Shown piece by piece: positions 23,646 through 34,830 of a DNA stretch of 64,000 nucleotides (position 1 is the first letter of the stretch; each line of letters begins with the position of its first letter). The stretch is taken from positions 32,510,515-32,574,514 of the forward strand of contig OU015528.1 of NCBI GenBank assembly GCA_907165065.1, given 5' to 3'. Source of the DNA: Caprimulgus europaeus (Eukaryota > Chordata > Aves > Caprimulgiformes > Caprimulgidae). The notes below the pieces were generated by a model. It saw only the letters and a list, made by a program, of their open reading frames with translations, was not told the origin of the DNA and made no database searches. Both the position numbers and the translations under genes were made by a program.

Positions 23646-26600
23646 TCCACCACAGTCAGAACTTTTTACTGCTATACCTTAGATAAACTCCATAGAAATT
23701 TTAAGGCATTAAGTAAAGCAGAAACCAGACTCAAACTCAGACAAAGAAGACAAAACAAGAACAACAAAAAAATTACATTTCCTCTAGACATTTGCATTTC
23801 TTTGCATTTTATGAGTAACATCTTTCAAGTAAGTCTCAAATGTGAATTGCCATAAAACATACTGTTAATGTGCTTTCATCTTCAAGAAATTGCACAGACT
23901 GGTTTGAGTGGTGGACCTCCCTGTGCTACAGACTTGGTTCTGTGTTTCAGTTCGGTGACAGATGACCAACAATTGTCTGTCAAGATAGTTTTACTGGAGT
24001 CATCTGACTGGGAGGTCTCAGCACATTCAGTCTTTTCAGAGACAGATTACAGTGTGTATTCAGGGTCCAGTTTGAAATCACCAAGGTACTAAAATGAAAA
24101 TTTTCCCTTTGTGCACAGAAAATAGACAAGAGTTTAAGTTTTCAAAGCAGTAGTAATTATTATGGACAAAGATTAGTTACTTTGAAAGAATGTTCTGCAT
24201 TCCCTGAATATCTTCAAATGACTCCAGCTGTGCAATTAAAATCAGTAATCACTTCATGGCTAGACAAGGAGCTGAATTTGACATAAAACCTTTATGTATA
24301 TAGCCTTTATTAGTCACATTCTTGTAGTCTGATGGGTAGACCCATCAGCTCTTTGAGAAAAGGGATTATGAAAGAAAGTCATAAGAAAAAATGTCATATT
24401 CATATCGTTCCCATCAACCAGTCAAGTGACCTCACTTAACAACAATGATTCAGTCCTCAGACTCATTAGAAGACATGAGCCTGTTACCACCAGACTCACA
24501 CTAGGAAATCCCTGTACAGTGGTATTATTGCAGAGTGCACAGATGTGCTGGGCAATAACAGACAGCTCAGCTTGCCCACGTAGGCAAGTGGCTATTCCAA
24601 ACTCTTCTTTTTCTCTTGCGACATAGAGGAGTGTTCAAGAGTCTGTGACCTGCTTTCTCTTGTAATTTCATCATGGCTTTATAGAAAGGTTGTACTAAAA
24701 TTATGAAAGGAAAAAGCAAGCCGGATGGAAACCTGGGCTCAGTTCTGGGGGAGGAGGATGCCCACAGCTGCTAGGCTGGTAGAAGTGGGTCAGTTTGCAT
24801 GGCACCTCTCTTACACTGAAAAGTCTCTCCTTCCACCTTTGTGCAACATTTTTCAGTTTTCTCTCTCCCCTTCATGTTTTTTATCCTTCTTGTGTGCTTC
24901 TCTCTCAAATTTATTTTTTTTAAGGTTTTTCCACTCTGTTCTCTTAAGCCTGGACATCCATGAGCACCTTGGCAATGCCAACAAAGGGTGCCAGTATGGC
25001 TGTATGAGTAACCTCAACTGGGACCTGGGCTAGGAGTTTGTGAAGCTGCAGAAACTACAGCCTCCATCCCAGGAACATTTGTTGGTGTTGGAAAAGGGCA
25101 TTATTTAAAACATGAATTGAGCAGATTGATCAGAGGCAGCTGTGTCACTAATGTAAAGTCCTGTGAGTAACAAATATTGAAATGTAATTTAAAATAGTAA
25201 TAAAATAGAATTTCTGGAAAATTTTCAGAAACTACAGTGGTATGTTAGGACATACAGAGTTGTAAGTAACCTAGCCAGTCACTAGTGAGCAAATGCAGCA
25301 TTGAATCTTTCAGCTGGCATGGCCATGTTAATAGAAGGCAACAAAACAAATGACATTAGGAAAAATCATTATACTTGATCTTTATTGGCAAGAATCATCT
25401 TTCATTAAAAAAAACCAACAAACAAAAACAAAAAAAAACCCCAAACAACTGTGCAATAAATTTTTGCTTCCAGTATATTTCTATAGCTTCAGTAAAGAAC
25501 TGAAGTCATCCGTTTGGTTTGGAGCTAAATGTTTTCTGTTTGCTGAAAACTGAATCAGTTTTAGCCTGTCACTTTTCAACACCAACAAAAACTCCTGCAC
25601 AGTAAAATGGGAAATACTTGCCAAGCCATCTCTCAAGTGAGATTTGTGCGAAAATCCTGGCTGCTGTTGGACTGACTGCTGCAGAATGGCTGCAACCTTG
25701 ATTCTCCAATGGTAACACCAGAGAAAAAAGTGAGGGAAGCAACAGCACAGTAGGCAAAAAGATGATACAGTAAAATCTGAGTTTCTTCTTGGTAGTATTT
25801 ATTAAAAAGAGATTGTATGATAAAGACTCCTAAAAGTTATAGAAATATAAAATATCATAAAATGTAATTAGCACCTGGAGAGAAAGAACAAACGTCGCAT
25901 GTCAAAATATTCATTGAGATTTTCACTTCAGATCAGGCAAATGTTGAGGGATTTTTCCCTCAGCTTTGTGTTATCATCTAAAATATAGCATTGCTTAATG
26001 CAATTAATATAATTAAATCTATTTCAGTTTATATTAACAACAATTTTGATTACATCTAGAAACCCAAGAGATAATAATGACATTAACATTTCCTACATTA
26101 TTTGTAATTTATTTTAGAAACTTAGGAAGAAGTAAAATTCTGATCATATCTAACTTTGGATAGCTTGCTTGTCTGATATTTTATTCTTTATACTATTTTT
26201 AGATTTTAATCTTTACCTAGACTATAGACCGATATGTAAAAACATGTACATTAATTTAAATTATGGAAGAGATGCTTTACAGACACCTTAAAAGCTTCTT
26301 AAACAAATCAGAAAATTCAATCATTTCTTAATATTTGTAGATTTAGTAAAGTTTTTATGGAATCTTTATATGCAGAATTACAATTAGAGACTTGAACGTA
26401 GACTTTACAAACTCCCATATATCCAATTAATTTTGTAACTGTGAAGTTTAAATCATCTCATATGCTTGTAGGAGTGAACTGAAACTAATTATAAAGTTGT
26501 TGATGTTCTCCATATGAAAATAGATACTTTTAATTTTTTAAAATATAGACCCATAGTTTACAGTTAACAACCAATTAAAAATAATTTTTTTTCACAATTT

Positions 26601-28869
26601 AATATCAGTACTGGGCTTTCCAGGTTTTGAGTTTCCAGGAGAAAAATCACCAATTACATAGAAAAGCAGCAAAAACATTAATTTCATCACTAAATCCATT
26701 TTCTACCAACAGGAAAAAAAAAATCCAATGGAAAAAGCCTTCCAGTCTTAATCAAGTCTCCAGAGCTAGCATTTGCTAAAAAAAACAACAAACAAACAAA
26801 CAAAAAAAACACCAACCAAAAAAACCTACAAAACTTCCTTTGATATAATTCCTCTGATCACTTGTATTTGTTACATAGGCAGAAAGAGGTTAAATCTATA
26901 CCCCTCTGTACAGGCTGGGAAGATCACATGGCAGCCTTGATTTCAAAGACTTTTTTTACCATCTCTAATAAAAACTTCCAGTTCTTGTACCCACTTGGGA
27001 AGAAGTTTTTATCAGTTTCACTGCAAACTTTAGTGAATTTTGATGCAATACCAGATACCAAATAAGATCTTCAGGGGTTGTAAAATTTTTCCTCACATTC
27101 CCAGGTTCAGATTAGATTATCTGAAAGCAAATTTTTCCACATGAGAATTCCTTTCCTTTGGAAGGAGCATTTTTCCAGCAAGCAAGTCCTAAGAAGTATC
27201 CCAGGTCTGAACTATTTGCCGAAGCCTCTGAAAATGATGAGGTTTATTTTTACTTATCTGTCACTTCTGAAAAACAAGTGTTTAATTATCATATACTGCT
27301 ATAGCCACACAACAAAGAATGGGAGATAATTTATCAATCTGCAACCTCTCTCTTATCTCAGTTCTGATAATGAGGTTATGGCATAAATCTAACCCTTCCA
27401 GACCAAACTTCATACTGCAACTCTAAGAAATTCTCTGTTTTACTTTTCAGAAGTGTAGAAAAGATGAGTTGCTCCCTTCTTCCTATTTTCAGAGAAACCT
27501 CACTTTTGTCTCACCTAAAACACATTCTTTATTATTTATTAATTGCCAGTGTCACTGGGTTACCAAAATAAACTGAAGTTCATAACTGCAAAAGTGTAAA
27601 AAGTACCAATGGAAAACAGTTAGGAAATGAAAAACAAAATTTACATTCTTACAGCCAGAAGGTTTCCAAAACAAAATGTCATAGAGAAAGCAGCTTGTTT
27701 CTGGTTCTTTCTCTTGCAGTAGTTTCAACCATGAGCAATAGAACACCCTGAAGTCCACGCCTGGGATTTGTCATGCCCAGCCATAGGCGAGTGGAGGCTG
27801 ATTGTCTTGAGTCTGTGCTCATCAGCTGGGGCTGATGGAAGAGACTGGGCCCTCAGAGGACCTCCCCTCATCTGCCTAACATCCTTGCTGCTGACAGAGC
27901 TAGAGGCCTAGAGATGGGCTCTGCAGGGACCTATGGGCACCACCTCAGAATTTGCTAGCTAGTTTTCTGGCACCAAAGCTAGAGCAGATGACTTGTACAA
28001 GGCTATTATCAAAATGAGGAAAATTTGTGGTGTTTCACCAATTTGCTGGATCAGAGTCTTGGTCATTGATTTGTTTTGTGTTCCCAGTCACTGCCCCGAA
28101 GTCCTTGTCATGTAACAACTGAATCATTGACATATTAAAAATAAGAGCATGATGCCAAGGTTGAGCAGCTCCCTATTTTGGAGGCGTCAACCACACATGT
28201 TGAGTTAAACCAGACATTTCACATGCAAGTAGCTGTCTTGCATTTTCTGAGACACAATGGGTCCCACCAAACCAAGATGCTTTTCTAAACTTAATGAAAC
28301 CTCTGTTACATGCAGGAGCAATGATCATTGTGTTGAAGTTGACAAGTTAATGTTCACAAAATAACACTATTATTTGCCAAATGCTGTGCTTGACAAACAA
28401 GTATTCTCCATTTTTGAATTAGCAGACTAAAAATGAGCATCAGAGTTGAGAATACCTAAATCTGGGATTATCTACCTAAAATCTCAGTTATCCCTCTTTT
28501 TTGTGATAAAATGTGAACACAAAAACAGAGGTAATTTTAATTTTCTTCTGCACTTCAAGATTGGCAGGAATCACATTATAAAGAATAACCACTAAAAGAG
28601 AAAGGTTGGACAAACCGGAAATTTGAGCGATGTTTGATAAGAAGTATTCACCTAAGACAAAGCCTGGATAGTTTTAGATCAATAAAAAGGTCACTGCAAT
28701 GACAAGCAATGTCTAATCTTTATTTTGGAACCTCTGCTTCCCAAATAAGTGTCAATACATCAAATTTGCTAGAACAAGCTTTTCATCAGGGCAGTTTAAT
28801 TCATCACTCTCATCTTAATATCTGTGTTGAAATCTTTCATCTTTTCTTTGTGATATAATTGATACATGC

Positions 28870-29451
28870 TGTGATAGTTTAACTCAGCTGGCAGCCAAAT
28901 ATGACACAGCCATTTGCAGCACCCCCCCCGGCCCCTTTCCCCCCACCCAGGGAATCAGGGAGACAATTGGGGGGATAAAGGTGAGACTTGTAGGTTGAGA
29001 CAAGAACAATTTAATAATTAGAGTAAAATAAAATAATAAGAGTAATAATGATAATGAGTGATGCAGAGTACAATTGCTCACCACCTACTGATAACGATCC
29101 TGGAGGAGCAAAAAGAAACCCCAAAACCAAAACCACAATCCTGGAAAAGCGAGCCCGAGCGATTCCCAGGAGAATTCCTCCCTTTCCGGTCAGCCCCGGT
29201 TAATATACTGAACATGACGTGATATGATATGGAATATCTTATTGGCATATCCAGCTGTCAGTTCTGGGTTTTAGTAACTACTACTCTTTTCTCCTTCCCC
29301 CTTGCAGTCCTCTCTTCTTGGAAACTGCCCAAGCACAGGGTCCTTGTAGTTATCTACATTTCTTCTCATAACAATCCTCATTGAAACCAAAACACAGTGC
29401 TTCCTAGCTACTAAGAAGAAAACTAACCCTATCCTAGCAAAAACCAAGACA
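28870..29451 (+). mobile_element. Solo LTR of another ERV family, between IL26 and IL22
   Basis: 582 bp, begins TGTGATAGTTTAACTCAGCT and ends AAAAACCAAGACA. Flanks CATGC (28865-28869) and CATAC (29452-29456) look like a 5-bp target duplication differing at one base. It contains the C-rich stretch near 28921-28949 and a GGTTAATATACTGAACATGA segment typical of an avian ERV LTR I recognise from memory. Confidence 0.78.
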
Positions 29452-32400
29452 CATACACAAACTACAAACCTGATACTATACACTTTGATGTCAGTAGGAT
29501 TTTTCTTTCTATCTTCTGTGGAAAAGGACCAGATACATGATGAGCTAATCCATTGGGGAGGTCTTATATGTCAAGGTCTAATGCAAAAGACAAATCAGAA
29601 GTTCAATCTTCACAATTACATAGTTTGTAGACTATACCACAGATACATGATTGCCCCATTCCTTTAACAGTTTGATGAACATCATCACTACTCCTTAAAT
29701 GTATTGTAGGAGTCAGAAGAGACCCTCTTTTGGAAAACTATGGGACAAAATAAACTTTAAACCAGTTCAATTTTGCAGTTTTTGGAAAACAATATCATTT
29801 TGCATTCAGTCATTTGAAACTAGGGCTACAATTTCCATCGAAAAACCTTACTGGTTCCTACAGAAACAACCATACCTCAGTTTCAAGCCAGCTAGTCAAA
29901 GACACATTTTTCAGTCTATTTTTTTCAAAATATTTTGACTCATGTTGCCCTGAACAAAACAGAAAATGTTTTTAGTTTAGAAGATTTGCCTTTTCTCTTT
30001 ATTCAATCCTAGAGAATAAAAATGGCCTAAGCCTGGAAATATTTAATGCTGTGCCTTAATCCTTCATACTAAAAAAATGCTTATATTTGAGTCTCATGAG
30101 TTAATTTGCTGAAGACAAATGGATAGTTCTTCTCAATTTTTTTTTTTTTTTTATTTCTCCTTAGAGAAGGAAAGGTGTAGGAATGTTTTATTTTCTAAAC
30201 CATTCATCAGTGAATTCCAGATTAAATTATAGCAATTGATAACTGAAAATTTGGCCAGAGATTTGTAATTTAAAGGTTAAACAGAAACTGATTTCCTAGA
30301 CTTCTGAAGAAATTTTTCTTTTACATAGTTGTTTAACACTTCTGCTAGCAGTGAAATCCATACAGTTCATCTGATAAATTCTGCAGCTGCATGTCAAACT
30401 AGAAAAAGGTGTTAAAATGAGTATCTGTTAAGAAGCATGTGTAGCCTCAGAAGTGCCATCAGCCTTAGCATAGCTTGTATTTTGTAATTTACCTCACCCA
30501 AATAAGACTTCCTAACAAATTCTTGAACAGCACAGAATCCTGGTCTAGATTCCCTGAGAGGTCGCATCACTTTCCAATCCAATGCTCTTTTATGTAACAT
30601 ATCATTGGTTAGTGGACTGCCAAAAATACCCTGGGTCCCACAGAACTGCACTGTAGGTTTTCCTTCTTTTCATGGTCACTACCTTCTTCCTGGAAACATT
30701 ATTCATAAACCTGAGATTGACTGTAATGCTTCTGCTGATCCTGCTTCACATTAACAGGCCAGTTCTGCTCCAGATTACACCAATTTTACAAACATCTATT
30801 GGGTACTGATGATGGCTGTGACTAAAAAGGTTATCAGGCATTTACTGTTGTTCAATGCAGTCTGTACCTTCTTCAAAGCAGCTAATTGTTTAGCTAATTG
30901 TGCTTTAAAGCACAGGCTGACATAATCACATCACTGGTTTACCATCAGGATAGCTTCAGCTCTTCACTTTATCTAGAATATACTTCCAGTAACAAATTGG
31001 AAACATCAACCCTTATTCTAGGTCACTTAAGGAGTATATTATTCAGACACTGAATATGTAAATCTCATCACTGAGTAATACTCCATGCAATGTATTTAAG
31101 AGATGTTTCTTAAACTGTCACCAATACTTACTCAACAGGATATGGAAACTTCTGTGCATACTTTGGGTTCCCCTGTCTTCACAATATGATGTTTCAGAAG
31201 TAGTTTAAATGTTTTATAATTATCTATGTAGCAAAAAAAATGTGCCTGTTCTGGTCACCTAATGTAAGCGAAGGGGAGGAAAAGCCAATCAAACGCAATT
31301 TGGCAGTAGGCATCTCCATCAGTTTTTGTTCAGGAAGTGATCCTCCAGCCTCTATAACGGAGGTGTCCTCAGTGAAGGATGTGGACCAGGTGTCTACCCT
31401 AACAGCAGTAGGTTGGGGACCTCTGGGAATTACAAATAGTCCATGACTTGAAGGCGGCATGAGGAAAGGAAAATAGGGCAACAGAAAATAGAATTACGCG
31501 AACAACAGAGTTTCTCCTTGATGATGCAACCAAAAAATTAAATAAAAAAGATTCATTTTGGGTCAGCCTAAAGCACTTGTCCACCTCAAAATGAAACAAC
31601 TTTTTTTACTTTCAAATCTCTTTTCAGCCTTTGAAAGAAAATGTGCATAAAATTCTAAACCAAAACACCATTCTGAAGTGTAATACTGAAATATTTTATT
31701 TAGAAAATGTCAGAATGAAACATTTCAGCATGATTTTCCTTTTTTGAGCTGTAGTTATTGACTGAATTAAATACAGCTTGCCTGACTGAAAGTACGTCTT
31801 TATTTTCTTATGTTCAGTAATTGCTTGTCCCAGACATTTCCCCTGTTTATAAGGCAAACCTCCTCCAACTTCTACTTCCTTTGTCTGTTCAAAAATGACC
31901 AACACTCACCATCTTTCAGACACCCACAAGTCACACATGCCCTGCAAGAAAACCTGTGAAGCTAATTCTGCAAAACTTGTTGTGTGGCATTTCCAAGGCT
32001 CCAATTCATGAGGTTTCCACAGTAGAGTCTTCTAGCTGGTGGTTTTCAAGGTCAGAGAAGTTAATATATAGTTTACTTAATTTTTATATTTTTGTGGACA
32101 AACAGGTTTACATCTGGGTTTAGCCCAGTGTGGAAAGCTTGGGAGACTGATTTCACATTTTTGGGTAAGGCAGCCCAGACAATGTGGAAAAGACCTAAAG
32201 GAAGTAGAAGAAGGAAATATATTCATTAACCGTTTGTAAAGAGATTATATCAACAACGAACAGCATGTGTGTGGCTCATGTTTTAGTCTCTATTTATAAT
32301 CAAGGAAGAAAACAGGTACTTTTAGGGCAAAGTCATGTTATTGTGTCCAAAGGCACAATTTTTATAAAACTTTAATGCAGATCAGCTGAATGACACCTGG

Positions 32401-34055
32401 ATAATTCCTATTACATTTCACTGACTTTATGTAAAGGGAGCCAGGTGTAGCTTGGGGATAGGCTATGTCTGTCCGAGGTCAGTTCTCCATTTGGTGCCTA
32501 ACTTCCCTCCCTTTGCTGTCAGCTGTTGCAAGTTTGAGTGATAAGAGAAAGGATGTCAGCCAACAGCTCTTGACAACATCATTGCTTATGCCACAAGAAA
32601 GAAAATAAATTTCCTACTGAATATAGTAAAAGGTTAACCTCCAACACTGTAATGTGTTATCAAAGCCTGACTGGCTGTCACTGTTGGGTCACTTCTGCCT
32701 GACTGTGAACAGCCATGTAATTCATATACTGTGAGATGTAAATGCGAGTGTGGAGCAAAGTAAACAATGTCGATTGCATCTAGTTTGACACATAACAGGC
32801 ATCCATCACCTAGCTAGAACATATGCCAGTCTAGTATGTGAGTTTCCACAAGAAAGTGTTATAATTTTGGTTCATGTAAACCTTGTTTAAATTAGGTATG
32901 GATGGATGCTTTTATGTCAAAATTGCTCTGGTTCAGGAGCAACACGGGATAGTTTAATCCCACTTCAGTACCATCTAACTTCAATAGCTGGTGTAAAGCA
33001 TGTTGAAACAAACTATTTTTGGATTAACTTGGATTTCTCTGAAGTTAATTGATGAGGCTACCAAGGTAGACCACAAGGTAGGTTTCCTGCCAACACTCTT
33101 CTCATGTTACAGTATCTATTAATGGAGTGTCTTCTAGATATCCTTTTAGCACGCATTTTTGCATATGAATGTCACTGATATACTGTGTTTGTAAAACTTC
33201 ACCCCCCTTCATCTGCACTGCAACACTGAGTTCTCTATTTGAGGACATTCATGGTGTTTTGTTTTTTTTCAGATGTGGACAGGATGCCTGTTGACCTGAC
33301 GAATAAATGCTAAAGCCTTGCTCAAGAGGTTTTCACCAGTTGTTGACAATCTGCTATTACATATTTCCTCTGGCTTTCTCACTATTTGGAGACTTTTCAC
33401 CACTTTAACCTTGGTCCAGCCACCAATGTCCCTGGCTGCACCAGAGCAACTCCTCTGTCTTTGCCTAAGGGACATACATTGCTGAAGGACATGATAACAA
33501 TGGATTAAACTGCTCTTCAGTGACTTGGGGTTTTTTTCTGTCTAGGAGCTTGTATTGAGCAGAGGCACCAAGCACTTCTCAAATCCCTGATGCTGCAGAG
33601 CACAGTTTGTGCTCAGCGTGCCTATGGGGCAGTGAGAACACAGCGATCTGAGTTTTCAGTAGCGACTGCTGCCTGACTGTCACCAGCTCATCTGAGCCAG
33701 GGGGACAGTTTGGGACTTCTCACCAGCAGCTGTTCAAGATGGGATCTTGTCTACGGGTGTATTGAGGCAGAATCAATGAACCAAACTAATGACCCTCATG
33801 AGAGATGCTGTATTTCCTGCCACCCCGCACAAGAAAGGCTAACCCACAAGCTCCTCACTAAGGCCTGGCCTCTTCTAAGTTGAAATTGCAGCCTTATGGT
33901 GAAGAAGCATGTTCCCAGACCAAGCCTGCATCCTTTCTGGATACAAGAATAGAGCCACTAGCCCAGCAGCCCCACAGGCACAATGTGCGTCATCTCCTCT
34001 GCATTTGGGTAAAACAGAAAAGCTCTATGGATGCCAATATTAGAGGATGAAGATA

Positions 34056-34716
34056 TTTATTATAATAAATTAAAGAGTAAGCATTATAAAACAATCCATC
34101 TCTATATAAATATCACACAGCAGTTTTAATTTCATAGTTCACTTAAAAGCCTCTAGTATAAATTCATAAATACATTTCCTTGAATATTTTTAATTAACCT
34201 ATATAAATAAAAGTACTGTATAATTATTACTTTAAAATAAGTTACCATTAAATATGAATGACAAAAATAATTTCAGAATTAATCTGAAATACCAACTTTT
34301 CAGGTAAAGGTCAGAAGGGGGCAACATATGCAGGAGAGAGTTCCAAATAAAAGGCTCAAAACATCCTGGCTACTGTCACTGCCTACCTTGGCCAAAGCTG
34401 GTTCACAGGTGTCAAATCTCAGCATATAAAATATAGGAACAGTTGCCTCATTCCTATGGATATGAGGACAGGACCATGCCTTGAAAATAACTGATGTCCT
34501 GTGTAGAAACAATGCTGCAAACACTGTCCTGGAGTTTTCATTTTCAAAGAAGGCAGCAGTGCATCCTGTCTGTGTTCACTTAGTTTACTGTTTTTGGCAC
34601 AGGTGAATAATATACTGCATCTATGGGTGTGGGGGTTTTTTCCACAATAGTTAATCAATTTCAGTAATAGCAACGGTTTTTTGGAGACATCTCTTCAAGC
34701 TTGACCTGAAACTCTT
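34056..34716 (-). promoter_or_regulatory. IL22: IL22 3' UTR with AU-rich element and polyadenylation signal
   Basis: On the minus strand six AUUUA pentamers (at 34066, 34107, 34159, 34167, 34204 and 34249, low coordinate of each) lie in about 190 nt of very AT-rich sequence. An AATAAA signal follows at 34056-34061. Clustered AUUUA motifs are the classic instability element of cytokine mRNAs, so rapid decay of the message is expected. The UTR end is inferred. Confidence 0.6.
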
Positions 34717-34830
34717 TCAGTTTTTCTTCTTGTTCCCTCCCTTCTTTGGGGCATCAGTACAGGCATTTTCCATATAGTCAAACAGTAAATCCAGTTCTCC
34801 AATGGCTTTAATCTTTCCATTCTCTCCCAA
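34717..34830 (-). CDS. IL22: IL22 coding exon 5 with lysine-rich C-terminus
   Basis: 114 nt. LGENGKIKAIGELDLLF is the family helix F motif; the last disulfide cysteine (184) is followed by TDAPKKGGNKKKN and TGA at 34717-34719. Acceptor TTCTAG. Confidence 0.94.
   Translation of the reverse strand: MGENGKIKAIGELDLLFDYMENACTDAPKKGGNKKKN

Larger units (their letters stand above)
19335..34055. other. IL26-IL22 intergenic region
   Basis: Holds the CR1 at 23199-23645, the AAAT microsatellite, the LTR at 28870-29451 and A-rich tracts near 25405-25445 and 26778-26815. No exon of another class II cytokine was seen. Shared T-cell enhancers are expected somewhere in such an interval but cannot be pinpointed. 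Confidence 0.6.

Noticed and set aside
23205..23855. 216-codon plus-strand open frame
   Set aside because: Most of it is the antisense of a CR1 element.
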